Both the position numbers and the translations under genes were made by a program. The notes under the pieces were generated by a model that was not told where the DNA came from, made no database searches, and was given only the letters and a program-made list of their open reading frames with translations. 64,000 nt of DNA from Pseudomonas marincola (GTDB lineage Bacteria > Pseudomonadota > Gammaproteobacteria > Pseudomonadales > Pseudomonadaceae): the NCBI RefSeq assembly GCF_900116605.1, contig NZ_FPBC01000003.1, positions 124,001 to 188,000 on the forward strand. Reading direction: 5' to 3'. Below, in pieces: positions 38,794 to 46,587 of this stretch (the first letter of the stretch is position 1; every line of letters starts with the position of its first letter).

Positions 38794-39276
38794 TTATTCC
38801 GCGGGAGCGGGTTGCTCAGGCATGCTGAAGTTGTTCTGGCGCCAGGCCTCGTAAACCGCAACCGCGACGGTGTTCGACAGGTTCAGGCTGCGACAGCCGT
38901 CGCGCATCGGCAAGCGCACGCATTGCTCAACGGGCAGTGCGTCGCGCACATCCTGCGGCAGGCCACGGCTTTCCGGGCCAAACAAAAAGGCGTCACCGGG
39001 CTTGTAGGCCACTTCGTGAAAGGCCTGCGTGCCTTTGGTGGTGAAGGCAAACACGCGTGGATTGCCCAGCGCCTGCAAGCAGCTGTCGAGGTCCGGATAG
39101 CGCTTCAGCGTGGCGTATTCGTGATAGTCCAGTCCGGCACGGCGCAGGCGTTTGTCGTCGAGCTCGAAGCCCAGCGGTTCAATCAAATGCAAGTGGCTGC
39201 CGCTATTGGCGCAGAGCCTGATAATGTTGCCGGTATTGGGCGGGATTTCTGGTTGAAAAAGGATAACGTGAAACAT
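38794..39276 (-). CDS. trmL: tRNA (cytidine/uridine-2'-O-)-methyltransferase TrmL
   Basis: 160-residue SPOUT methyltransferase that modifies the wobble base 34 of tRNA-Leu. The knot motifs are seen: FQPEIPPNTGNIIRLC at the N terminus, FLFGPESRGLP near residue 100 and PMRDGCRSLNLSNTVAVAVYEAWRQ near 126. ATG 39276 has GGAG six bases upstream. The start codon overlaps that of the divergent gene on the other strand, so the two genes share their 5' ends. Ends 12 bases from the end of argA (convergent). Confidence 0.94.
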   Translation of the reverse strand: MFHVILFQPEIPPNTGNIIRLCANSGSHLHLIEPLGFELDDKRLRRAGLDYHEYATLKRYPDLDSCLQALGNPRVFAFTTKGTQAFHEVAYKPGDAFLFGPESRGLPQDVRDALPVEQCVRLPMRDGCRSLNLSNTVAVAVYEAWRQNNFSMPEQPAPAE

Positions 39277-39715
39277 GCGCGGCTCCGAGCGTGAAGGCGG
39301 GCAGTATTCTACCTCTGATAAGCCTCCAAGGCCGCGTCCGTGGTTAAGGGTTATTGCGTCTCTGGCGATATTCGGCTTTTTAATCGGCCTGATGTTCGGT
39401 GATTTGCTGCGCCCCGATGCTGTCCGGCTGGAGCAGGTCGAGGTGGTCGATGACGGTCTGTACCTGTGGTTCAACGAAGCGCCTCAGGTCAGCGAAAGCC
39501 TTCTCGATGGCGCTTACATGCTTGAGTTCGAGAGCCTTGGGCGTGAACAGCAGGGCGAGCTGTTGTTAGCGGGCAAGCCTGCCAACTGGCGGCTCAAGCG
39601 TCAGCAGCGGCGTTTGCAATTGAGGGTTCTTGCGGCGCGAGGGTTGCTCGGTGACTGGCGTCTTGAGCAACTTGAGAAGCGTTGGAGGCTGAGTGTCAGC
39701 CTCCGGGAGGAATAA
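39275..39715 (+). CDS. Membrane-anchored hypothetical protein
   Basis: 146 residues, not assigned to a named family by me. A charged, proline-containing N terminus is followed by one membrane helix (VIASLAIFGFLIGLMFGDLL, residues ~26-45) and a hydrophilic, strand-rich domain with several LEQ/WRL repeats, probably periplasmic. The ATG lies inside the CATG palindrome that also forms the trmL start on the other strand; only a distant AAGGA precedes it, and no better in-frame start is visible. Codon use resembles neighbouring genes. Confidence 0.65.
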   Translation: MRGSEREGGQYSTSDKPPRPRPWLRVIASLAIFGFLIGLMFGDLLRPDAVRLEQVEVVDDGLYLWFNEAPQVSESLLDGAYMLEFESLGREQQGELLLAGKPANWRLKRQQRRLQLRVLAARGLLGDWRLEQLEKRWRLSVSLREE

Positions 39716-39935
39716 AAGAGGGGATTCCCCGGCCTGCCTGTACCAAGGTCCCCGAAACTGGGAATGCTTTACTTAATGCAGATAGGATGCCAACTTTTTA
39801 ATTTATATAAATACCCATATAAATCAGTAGCTTGCTGAGTATTTGCGGCGACGCTGGATGATTTGCAGGGTTTTTTAAGTGAACCGCACGGGTGCACTGC
39901 ACCGCGATAAAGCGCCGAAACTGGGCGTTGAAATT
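39716..39935. other. AT-rich intergenic stretch without a recognised gene
   Basis: After the hypothetical gene comes a 220-base stretch including an AT-rich block (TTTTTAATTTATATAAATAC near 39795) unlike the surrounding GC-rich DNA, closed by a strong terminator at 39936. No ORF is convincing. A small RNA ending at that terminator is possible. Confidence 0.3.
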
Positions 39936-39963
39936 AAAAACGGGCTTCATGCCCGTTTTTTTA
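39936..39963. terminator. Bidirectional terminator
   Basis: AAAAACGGGC and GCCCGTTTTT with a five-base loop (TTCAT) give a symmetrical intrinsic terminator, able to end plus-strand transcripts and the minus-strand SRPBCC gene. Confidence 0.9.
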
Positions 39964-39980
39964 TCGATGCGCTAATTGGA

Positions 39981-40436
39981 TTACTGGTCTGCAATATCCG
40001 GCTCTACCAAGTGGGCCAGCTGCACAAGTGACTCCTGCCAGCCCAGGTAGCACATCGCTTCTGGGATAACGGCGGGAATACCGGCTTGAACAATGCTCAG
40101 CTCGGTGCCGCAGACAACGCTTTTCAGGTCGATCGTGACACGCATTTCACCTGCCAGATTGGGGTCGTCAAAGCGGTCGGTGTGGCAGATGCGCTGATTG
40201 GCGATCAGCTCAACGTATTCAACGCTGAACGCGTGGCTGCTGCCGCTGCTGAAATTGGTGAAAGACATGCGGTAACCCCCTCCGACGCGCACATCAATCT
40301 CTTCGATGGCGCCGGTAAAGCCAAAGGGCGGCAACCAGCGTTCCAGCGCGCTTTTATCAGTGAAGGCTTTGTAAACACGTTCGGCAGGCGCCCGCAGCAC
40401 GCGGTGCAGTCGAACCGTACTTGTGGCATTAGGCAT
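39981..40436 (-). CDS. SRPBCC / AHSA1-like protein
   Basis: 151 residues of the START-like SRPBCC superfamily, AHSA1 (activator of Hsp90 ATPase homologue 1) subgroup: VRLHRVLRAPAERVYKAFTDKSALERWLPPFGF at the N terminus and GWQESLVQLAHLVE at the end. The fold has a deep hydrophobic pocket; ligand and role are not known for this subgroup. It is alone between two terminators, downstream of ntrC, and looks like an accessory insertion. Confidence 0.85.
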   Translation of the reverse strand: MPNATSTVRLHRVLRAPAERVYKAFTDKSALERWLPPFGFTGAIEEIDVRVGGGYRMSFTNFSSGSSHAFSVEYVELIANQRICHTDRFDDPNLAGEMRVTIDLKSVVCGTELSIVQAGIPAVIPEAMCYLGWQESLVQLAHLVEPDIADQ

Positions 40437-40542
40437 GGCACGCTCCTGATTGGAATCAACCTATGACTGCGCTCAATAGCTGAGCCATGGCGCAGGCTAT
40501 GAGCGAATGGAGTCTTCAATATAGGCTGAAATAATCAGCTGG

Positions 40543-40690
40543 GAGAAAGCCGCTCAACCGCCCGGCGCTTTCTCTGAATCAGGAAGCTGCGGGCGATTTG
40601 CCTTCGGTGCAGGCAAGTGAATGTTGAATGCCAGCGAGTCGGGTCAGGTGAAGAGGGCGGCTTCTTTGCCCACATGAAATTACTGCGATG
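40543..40690 (-). ncRNA. Candidate structured RNA downstream of ntrC
   Basis: The 325-base gap between ntrC and the SRPBCC gene has no credible ORF. On the minus strand it can fold into three successive hairpins: GGGC/GCCC (40663-40679), TTGCCT/AGGCAA (~40598-40616) and GAGAAAGC/GCTTTCTC (40543-40574). In P. aeruginosa the nitrogen-regulated sRNA NrsZ lies downstream of ntrC, so the position fits, but I could not find the expected -24/-12 promoter and do not recognise the sequence. Ends are guesses. Confidence 0.25.
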
Positions 40691-40697
40691 AAAGCAA

Positions 40698-40736
40698 AGC
40701 GCCCCCGATGCCTGGTGCATTGGGGGCGCTTTTATT
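40698..40736 (-). terminator. Terminator after ntrC
   Basis: A GCGCCCCC/GGGGGCGC stem, extended by GATGC/GCATT-type pairing, lies 26 bases after the ntrC stop with thymine-rich flanks on both strands. Confidence 0.85.
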
Positions 40737-40761
40737 AACACTTAAGGCATGCGGGGCTGAC

Positions 40762-42198
40762 TCAGTTGTCGTCGTCGCTGTCGTCGTCGCCACCGTCGAT
40801 GTTCATGCCCAACTCTTTGATCTTGCGCGTCAGGGTGTTGCGACCCCAGCCGAGCAGCACTGCGGCGTCACGACGTCGGCCAGCGGTATGCTTGAGCGCT
40901 GTCTCGATCATGATGCGTTCAAAGGCCGGTACGGCGCTGTCGAGCAGGTTTGAGTTGCCGCGTGCCAGCGCTTGATCAGCCCACTGGCGCAAGGCTTGTT
41001 CCCAATTGCTGACCGGTGCGCTCTCTTGCGGCTGGGCGAGCAGCTCAGGCGGCAGGTCGCCAACATGCACTTCACGGCCAGACGCCATGACGGTGATCCA
41101 GCGGCAGGTGTTTTCCAGCTGGCGCACGTTCCCTGGCCACGGCAAATGCTGCAGGTAGTCTTCGGTTTCTCGTTTCAGCAGTTTCGGTTCAACCGCCAGC
41201 TCAAGCGCAGCGCGGCTGAGGAAATGGCGTGCGAGTGTCGGGATGTCTTCGCGGCGGTCCGACAGGCGCGGAATATGAATGCGGATTACGTTGAGGCGGT
41301 GGAACAAGTCTTCACGGAACTTGCCATCGTTGACCAGCGTTTCGAGGTTCTGGTGAGTCGCCGCAATGATGCGCACATCAACCTTGACTGGCACATGGCC
41401 GCCGACCCGATAAAATTCGCCGTCGGCCAGTACGCGCAGCAAGCGGGTTTGGGTGTCGGCCGGCATGTCGCCGATTTCATCGAGGAACAGCGTGCCGCCG
41501 TCGGCTTGCTCGAAGCGGCCGCGACGCAGGTTGGCCGCGCCGGTGAATGCGCCTTTTTCATGGCCGAACAGCTCGGACTCCATCAAGTCCTTGGGAATCG
41601 CAGCCATGTTCAGCGCAATAAATGGCGACGCCGAGCGTGGGCTGTGCCGATGCAGGGCGTGGGCGACCAGTTCTTTACCGGTGCCCGACTCGCCATTGAT
41701 CAGCACGGTGATGTTGGAGTGCGAAAGACGGCCGATGGCGCGGAATACTTCCTGCATCGCAGGTGCTTCACCGATGATTTCCGGCGTTTGTGCAGCCACT
41801 GCCGGAACGTTGAGGTTCTGCTGTTCCTGCGCGTGCTGAATCGCCCGCTTGACCAGCGAAACTGCTTCGTCAACGTCGAACGGCTTGGGCAGGTATTCGA
41901 ATGCGCCGCCCTGATAAGAGGCCACGGCGCTGTCGAGATCCGAATGCGCAGTCATGATGATGACCGGCAGGCGCGGGTGCATTTCGCGGATTTTAGCCAG
42001 CAACTCCAGGCCGCTCGCGCCCGGCATGCGGATGTCCGAGATGATCACATCGGGCTGTTGGCGCGTTAGCCGACTGATCAAGCCGTCTGCACTTTCGAAA
42101 CTCTGAGTAGTCATGCCCTCTTGTTGCAGGGCTTTTTCCAACACCCAGCGGATGGAACGGTCGTCGTCGACGATCCATACGGTTTCACTGTGACTCAT
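40762..42198 (-). CDS. ntrC: Nitrogen regulation response regulator NtrC (GlnG)
   Basis: 478 residues: receiver domain with phospho-acceptor D55 (DVIISDIRMPG), AAA+ sigma-54 activator domain with GESGTGKE, the sigma-54-contacting FTGA loop in GAFTGA and Walker B GGTLFLDEIGD, and a C-terminal Fis-type helix-turn-helix (RRRDAAVLLGWGRNTLTRKIKELG). The tail ends in a run of acidic residues (DGGDDDSDDDN). It overlaps ntrB by four bases. It activates sigma-54 promoters such as that of glnA under nitrogen limitation. Confidence 0.97.
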   Translation of the reverse strand: MSHSETVWIVDDDRSIRWVLEKALQQEGMTTQSFESADGLISRLTRQQPDVIISDIRMPGASGLELLAKIREMHPRLPVIIMTAHSDLDSAVASYQGGAFEYLPKPFDVDEAVSLVKRAIQHAQEQQNLNVPAVAAQTPEIIGEAPAMQEVFRAIGRLSHSNITVLINGESGTGKELVAHALHRHSPRSASPFIALNMAAIPKDLMESELFGHEKGAFTGAANLRRGRFEQADGGTLFLDEIGDMPADTQTRLLRVLADGEFYRVGGHVPVKVDVRIIAATHQNLETLVNDGKFREDLFHRLNVIRIHIPRLSDRREDIPTLARHFLSRAALELAVEPKLLKRETEDYLQHLPWPGNVRQLENTCRWITVMASGREVHVGDLPPELLAQPQESAPVSNWEQALRQWADQALARGNSNLLDSAVPAFERIMIETALKHTAGRRRDAAVLLGWGRNTLTRKIKELGMNIDGGDDDSDDDN

Positions 42199-43292
42199 GA
42201 CGGAGTTACTCCTTGTTCCAGCGGCAAAAAGATTGAGAACACGGTGTGGCCGGGATGGCTTTCACACTCAATCAAACCCTGATGCTGACTGATGATGTTC
42301 TGAGTAATGGCCAGGCCCAGACCGGTGCCATCGGCACGTCCGCTGACCATGGGGTAGAAGATGGTTTCTTGCAGCTCGGACGGAATTCCCGGTCCGTTGT
42401 CGATAATCTCGATTTTAGTCACCAGACGATGACGAACATGCGCGATGGTGAACTGGCGCAATGCGCGGGTGCGCAGGGTGATCCGGCCGAGACGAATATC
42501 GCTGAGCGGTGCCAGCGCCTGCATGGCGTTGCGCACAATATTGAGCACGGCCTGAATCATTTGTTCGCGGTCGATCAGTACATCCGGGATGCTCGGATCG
42601 TAGTCGCGTACTAAGGTGATGCCGCCTTGCGATTCGGCCTCGACCAAATTGCTCACACGCTCCAGTACTTCGTGAATGTTGGTCATGGCCAGCAGCGGCA
42701 GCTTGTTTGAGCCGAGCATGCGGTCGACCAGATTACGCAGACGGTCGGCTTCCTCGATGATGACGTTGGTGTAATCCTTGAGGCTCTCTTCCGGCAGTTC
42801 ACGCGCCAGCAGTTGCGCCGCGCCGCGAATGCCACCGAGTGGGTTCTTGATCTCGTGGGCCAGCCCGCGCACCAGCATCTTGGTGGTTTCCTGCTTGGAC
42901 AACTGCGCTTCTTCTTTGGTGATGCGCAACAAGCGGTCACGCGGCAGCACTTCCAGCAGCAGCAGGGTTTCGCCTTTATTGAATAACGGCGTTACGGCGT
43001 AGTCGACGGTCAATGTTTGCCCGGACGCCGAGGTCAGTGTCGCTTCGCGTTTGTTGAACGGGTGCGCTTCTTCGACCGCTTGGCGCAGGGAAATCAGCGC
43101 CTCTTGCGATTCGGTGAACAGTTCGCTGATGAACTGGCCGTGGCTGCGTTGCCCACTGACAGCCAGCAGCATCTCTGCCGCCGGATTCATGTACTCAAGG
43201 CGCAGGTCGGCATTGAGTAGCAAGGTGGCGGTGGTCAGATTGTCGAGCAACAGGCGGTGCAGTGCGTCATTAATGATCATAGGCTTGGGCAT
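42195..43292 (-). CDS. ntrB: Nitrogen regulation sensor kinase NtrB (GlnL)
   Basis: 365-residue soluble histidine kinase/phosphatase controlled by PII proteins. N-terminal PAS domain (1-115), H-box LVRGLAHEIKNPLGGIRGAAQLL around residue 140, N-box QAVLNIVRNAMQAL, and the ATP-binding G boxes (EIIDNGPGIP, GRADGTGLGLAITQNII). Partner of ntrC in a two-gene operon. A partial NtrC-like half-site (TTAGTGCA) lies about 90 bases upstream, but glnA is separated from ntrB by two DUF4124 genes. Confidence 0.96.
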   Translation of the reverse strand: MPKPMIINDALHRLLLDNLTTATLLLNADLRLEYMNPAAEMLLAVSGQRSHGQFISELFTESQEALISLRQAVEEAHPFNKREATLTSASGQTLTVDYAVTPLFNKGETLLLLEVLPRDRLLRITKEEAQLSKQETTKMLVRGLAHEIKNPLGGIRGAAQLLARELPEESLKDYTNVIIEEADRLRNLVDRMLGSNKLPLLAMTNIHEVLERVSNLVEAESQGGITLVRDYDPSIPDVLIDREQMIQAVLNIVRNAMQALAPLSDIRLGRITLRTRALRQFTIAHVRHRLVTKIEIIDNGPGIPSELQETIFYPMVSGRADGTGLGLAITQNIISQHQGLIECESHPGHTVFSIFLPLEQGVTPS

Positions 43293-43476
43293 TCCGGCAG
43301 TTGTCTAGAAAATGCAAGAAGCAAACCAAAGCCCCGAAAAGTCGCAATAAACAGCGTTATTTCGGCGCTTAGCGAATGGTTTAGTGCAAATAGCGGGTTT
43401 TGCTGCGACCCAAAATGGGGAGAGTATAGGATTCGACGTGCGGCGACGCACCGAGATGGTGCGATGCGTTGTCAGG

Positions 43477-44094
43477 TCAGATAAACGGGACGAAAGGGAT
43501 GTCCGGCTCTTCGGGTTTTTCGTCGATCGGGCATTCCGGACGAACGCCGTATTCAGGCAGCTGGCAAGGCTTGGCCATGCGTCGCTGAGCCAACGAGGTG
43601 CGCAAGATATGCACTGGCTGGTTGGGGGTGCGCTCGACGGTGCGGTCCTGCTCATCAATTATTTCAACAGACAGCTGGTGAGTACCGCGGTCGAGATTCT
43701 CCAGCGGGAATACCGGGCTGGTGCCGGCTTCGCCCGTCACGTTGCCATCCAGCAACAGGCGATAGCGATGGCCTTGTTGCAGTGTTGGCTCGCTGGTGGC
43801 ACTGACAATCAGGTCACCGTTATTGCTGCGTATGGTGGCGTCCGGCTGCGGCACCAGAATGCGCAGCAATTGATAGTGAACTTGCGGCTCTGCGGGCTTC
43901 TCAACCTTGGTGACCGGCGCTCTGGTTTGCCCGGGCACTGGCATGGTGTTGGTGGTAGGCAGCTCAACGCGTTTGGCGTTGCCTGCCCTGGGTTTGTCGG
44001 TGAAGACCCGATTCCCTTCGGCATCAATGTAGGTGTAGACCTGCGCCGCTGCGGAAAAGCTCAACAGCATCAGGCAAAGCATAATGAGGCGCAT
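43477..44094 (-). CDS. DUF4124 domain protein, exported (paralogue A)
   Basis: 205 residues: signal peptide (MRLIMLCLMLLSFSAAAQ) followed at once by a DUF4124 motif (VYTYIDAEGNRVFTDKPR), then a proline-rich linker and a beta-rich domain (LRILVPQPDATIRSNNGDLIVSATSEP). The C terminus has cysteines in CQLPEYGVRPECP. Function unknown; DUF4124 proteins are periplasmic or envelope proteins. Nine bases separate it from its paralogue upstream. Confidence 0.82.
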   Translation of the reverse strand: MRLIMLCLMLLSFSAAAQVYTYIDAEGNRVFTDKPRAGNAKRVELPTTNTMPVPGQTRAPVTKVEKPAEPQVHYQLLRILVPQPDATIRSNNGDLIVSATSEPTLQQGHRYRLLLDGNVTGEAGTSPVFPLENLDRGTHQLSVEIIDEQDRTVERTPNQPVHILRTSLAQRRMAKPCQLPEYGVRPECPIDEKPEEPDIPFVPFI

Positions 44095-44103
44095 GATTAA
44101 GGG

Positions 44104-44655
44104 TTATGGGCTCTTGCGTGGAGTGGGTTTGTTAAGTGCCGGGCTGTTGGTGCTCACCCGTTGCACGGTAATCGTAACGCTGTCGCTCTGTTGTACCGGG
44201 CCATTTGAACCAACGACCCGAACGGCTAACGTGTGCTCGCCACGGTCAGCATTGGTTACTTGCAGCATTGGTACGCTGCTGGTTTGTCCGTATGGCTGGC
44301 CGTCGAGGATCAACTGAAAGCGATGCGCCGGGCTCAGGCGCGGATCAATCTGTACGCCCACGCTGAATGTGCCGTTGTTGGCGCGCAGGGCTTCATCGTC
44401 CGGCAGATTGGTCAGTTGCAGGGTGCGATAAGGCGCCACCTGTTCTTCTGAATCAGACTGGTTGATGGGTGGCGGCATACTGGGCTGCTGAATCTCGACC
44501 GTATTGGTCGGTTCAACTTCAACAGTCTCAACCTTGGTGCCGTCAGGCGGCTGATTGGTATACGCGGTATTACCATTGGCGTCAGTGTATTTATAGATTT
44601 GAGCGCTAACGGGCAGTGCGATTACCAGCAGTGCGCAAGTGAGCATGCGGCGCAT
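44104..44655 (-). CDS. DUF4124 domain protein, exported (paralogue B)
   Basis: 183 residues with the same design as its neighbour: signal peptide (MRRMLTCALLVIALPVSA), DUF4124 motif (QIYKYTDANGNTAYTNQP), proline-rich linker, and a beta-rich domain (ANNGTFSVGVQIDPRLSPAHRFQLILDGQPYG). GGGAG precedes ATG 44655; the longer frame is rejected. The two genes look like an old tandem duplication. They lie between glnA and ntrBC, as in other Pseudomonas; a role in nitrogen metabolism is not supported by the sequence. Confidence 0.82.
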   Translation of the reverse strand: MRRMLTCALLVIALPVSAQIYKYTDANGNTAYTNQPPDGTKVETVEVEPTNTVEIQQPSMPPPINQSDSEEQVAPYRTLQLTNLPDDEALRANNGTFSVGVQIDPRLSPAHRFQLILDGQPYGQTSSVPMLQVTNADRGEHTLAVRVVGSNGPVQQSDSVTITVQRVSTNSPALNKPTPRKSP

Positions 44656-44810
44656 GGTGAGTCTCCCAATTATTGACCCTTGTAGATTTGCACCGCCAGA
44701 CGCTACTGGCAAGCGACTTGGCTGCGAGCTGCGTCACTGCAGCGCAATTTTGGCCTCTGTCGGGCTAACTCATCGTAAGCGGGTGTTTCCGTTTAAAAGA
44801 CTCCTAATGC

Positions 44811-44840
44811 AATGAGGCCACCCGAAGGTGGCCTCATTTT
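44811..44840 (-). terminator. Terminator after glnA
   Basis: AATGAGGCCACC and GGTGGCCTCATT form a perfect 12-bp stem with a CGAA loop, 14 bases after the glnA stop. Thymine-rich flanks lie on both sides. Confidence 0.85.
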
Positions 44841-44854
44841 GCAGCTCGCAGGTT

Positions 44855-46261
44855 TTAGACGCTGTAGTACAGGTCGTATTCCAGCGGGTGTACGAAGGTG
44901 CGTACTTTGATTTCTTCTTCGTGCTTGAGCTCAAGGTAAGCATCGATGAAGTCGTCGCTGAATACGCCGCCTTTGGTCAGGAACGCACGACCTTTGTCCA
45001 GCTCTTCCAGGGCTTCTTTCAGGCTGCCGCAAACCTGTGGGATCAACTTGCCTTCTTCTGGTGGCAGGTCGTACAGGTTCTTGTCAGCTGCATCGCCAGG
45101 GTGGATCTTGTTCTGGATACCGTCGATACCGGCCATCAGCAGTGCTGCGAAAGCCAGGTATGGGTTGGCAGCCGGATCCGGGAAGCGAGCTTCGATACGA
45201 CGAGCTTTAGGGCTCGAAACGTAAGGAATACGGATGGAAGCCGAACGGTTACGTGCCGAGTAGGCCAGCATAACAGGTGCTTCGAAACCTGGGACCAGAC
45301 GCTTGTACGAGTTGGTCGACGGGTTGGTGAAGCCGTTCAGTGCTTTACCGTGCTTAATGATACCGCCGATGAAGTACAGAGCGGTGTCAGACAGGCCGGC
45401 ATAGCCTTCGCCGGAGAAGGTGTTCTTGCCGTCTTTGGAGATCGACATGTGAACGTGCATACCCGAGCCGTTGTCGCCGTACAGTGGCTTAGGCATGAAG
45501 GTAGCAGTTTTACCGTAGGCATCAGCTACGTTGTGTACGCAGTACTTCAGGGTCTGAACTTCGTCAGCCTTGGCTACCAGCGTGTTGAACTTAACGCCGA
45601 TTTCGTTCTGGCCGGCAGTCGCCACTTCGTGGTGGTGAACTTCGATGACCAGGCCCATATCTTCCATGGCATTACACATGGCAGTACGGATTTCGTGGTC
45701 GTGGTCGCACGGCGGAACTGGGAAGTAACCACCTTTAACAGCAGGACGGTGGCCTTTGTTGCCGCCTTCGATGTCTGCGTCAGTGTTCCAGGAACCCTGC
45801 TCAGAGAAAATTTTGAACATCGAGCCGGAGATGTCCGACTTGAACTTCACTTCGTCGAAGATGAAGAACTCAGGCTCCGGGCCTACGAATACGGTGTCAC
45901 CGATACCGGTCGACTTAAGGAACTCTTCAGCGCGCTTGGCGATCGAGCGTGGGTCGCGATCGTAGCCTTGCATGGTGCTTGGTTCGATGATGTCGCAAAC
46001 CAGAATCAGGGTTGGCTCTTCGGTGAACGGGTCGAGCACAGCAGTGTCGTCAACCGGCATCAGGATCATGTCGGAGGCTTCGATGCCTTTCCAGCCGTGG
46101 ATGGAGGAGCCGTCGAACATTTTGCCGTGTTCGAAGAATTCGTCGTCCAATGCATCGCGAGCCGGCATGGTTACGTGGTGCTGCTTACCCTTGGTGTCAG
46201 TGAAGCGCAGGTCTACCCACTTCACGTCGTGTTCTTTAATAAGTTGAATCGACTTCGACAT
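44855..46261 (-). CDS. glnA: Glutamine synthetase type I
   Basis: 468 residues; dodecameric enzyme that makes glutamine from glutamate, ammonia and ATP. Family signatures: [18 protein letters not shown] (residues ~48-65), ATP/metal site [16 protein letters not shown] (~260), and [12 protein letters not shown] (~340). The regulatory adenylylation site is Y397 in [10 protein letters not shown], so GlnE control is expected. Upstream are a near-perfect sigma-54 promoter and two NtrC-like sites, so transcription depends on the ntrBC genes in this window. Confidence 0.98.
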   Translation of the reverse strand: MSKSIQLIKEHDVKWVDLRFTDTKGKQHHVTMPARDALDDEFFEHGKMFDGSSIHGWKGIEASDMILMPVDDTAVLDPFTEEPTLILVCDIIEPSTMQGYDRDPRSIAKRAEEFLKSTGIGDTVFVGPEPEFFIFDEVKFKSDISGSMFKIFSEQGSWNTDADIEGGNKGHRPAVKGGYFPVPPCDHDHEIRTAMCNAMEDMGLVIEVHHHEVATAGQNEIGVKFNTLVAKADEVQTLKYCVHNVADAYGKTATFMPKPLYGDNGSGMHVHMSISKDGKNTFSGEGYAGLSDTALYFIGGIIKHGKALNGFTNPSTNSYKRLVPGFEAPVMLAYSARNRSASIRIPYVSSPKARRIEARFPDPAANPYLAFAALLMAGIDGIQNKIHPGDAADKNLYDLPPEEGKLIPQVCGSLKEALEELDKGRAFLTKGGVFSDDFIDAYLELKHEEEIKVRTFVHPLEYDLYYSV

Positions 46262-46355
46262 GCTGTCCTCCAGGTGGATAAGGCTCTTTCTGTTGAGCCC
46301 TCAAAGTTCAGTAAAGCCTGCGGATACTCCGCCAGGACTCTCTGCCTCACAAGGG

Positions 46356-46371
46356 AGCAAATTGCATGCCA
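46356..46371 (-). promoter_or_regulatory. Sigma-54 promoter of glnA
   Basis: TGGCATGCAATTTGCT on the minus strand matches TGGCAC-N5-TTGCW with GG and GC separated by exactly ten bases. It predicts a transcript start near 46345, giving an 84-base leader before the glnA ATG. Confidence 0.88.
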
Positions 46372-46443
46372 GTGCACTGTGATGGGTAAAAAGCCAGAAA
46401 TACAGGCGTATCGGCGTGTTTGCGGTCAGTTTCAGAAAATGCA

Positions 46444-46491
46444 TGCACCAATCTGGCTCTTTATGAAACTGCGACGCACCAATATAGAGCG
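46444..46491 (-). promoter_or_regulatory. Two NtrC-like enhancer sites upstream of glnA
   Basis: TGCACCA-ATC-TGGCTCT (46444-46460) and CGCACCA-ATA-TAGAGCG (46475-46491) resemble TGCACCA-N3-TGGTGCA with strong left halves. Their centres are 31 bases apart (three helical turns) and at about -107 and -138 from the predicted glnA start, close to the -108/-140 sites of E. coli glnAp2. Confidence 0.65.
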
Positions 46492-46539
46492 TTGAAAATC
46501 CGTTGTAAGTTTTTTGATCAAACCTTGAGCAATTTCCGG

Positions 46540-46545
46540 TATAAT
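46540..46545 (+). promoter_or_regulatory. -10 box upstream of thiI
   Basis: TATAAT lies 42 bases before the thiI ATG. The best upstream hexamer (TTGATC, 46514-46519) is 20 bases away, longer than ideal. The rest of the 326-base glnA-thiI gap is taken up by the glnA promoter and enhancer. Confidence 0.5.
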
Positions 46546-46587
46546 CCGCGCCCCTGTTTTTTCGCGAGCTTGGCGCGCGTTGCTTCC

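Noticed and set aside
40620..40680. Sigma-54-like pattern (GG-N10-GC with TTTGC) on the plus strand at about 40650-40668
   Set aside because: The -24 part is poor and it points toward the ntrC terminator only about 40 bases away, so it would yield no useful transcript.
44828..46495. Very long open frame (555 codons) antisense to glnA
   Set aside because: It is the antisense shadow of the highly biased glnA codons; its composition is not protein-like and it has no start signals.
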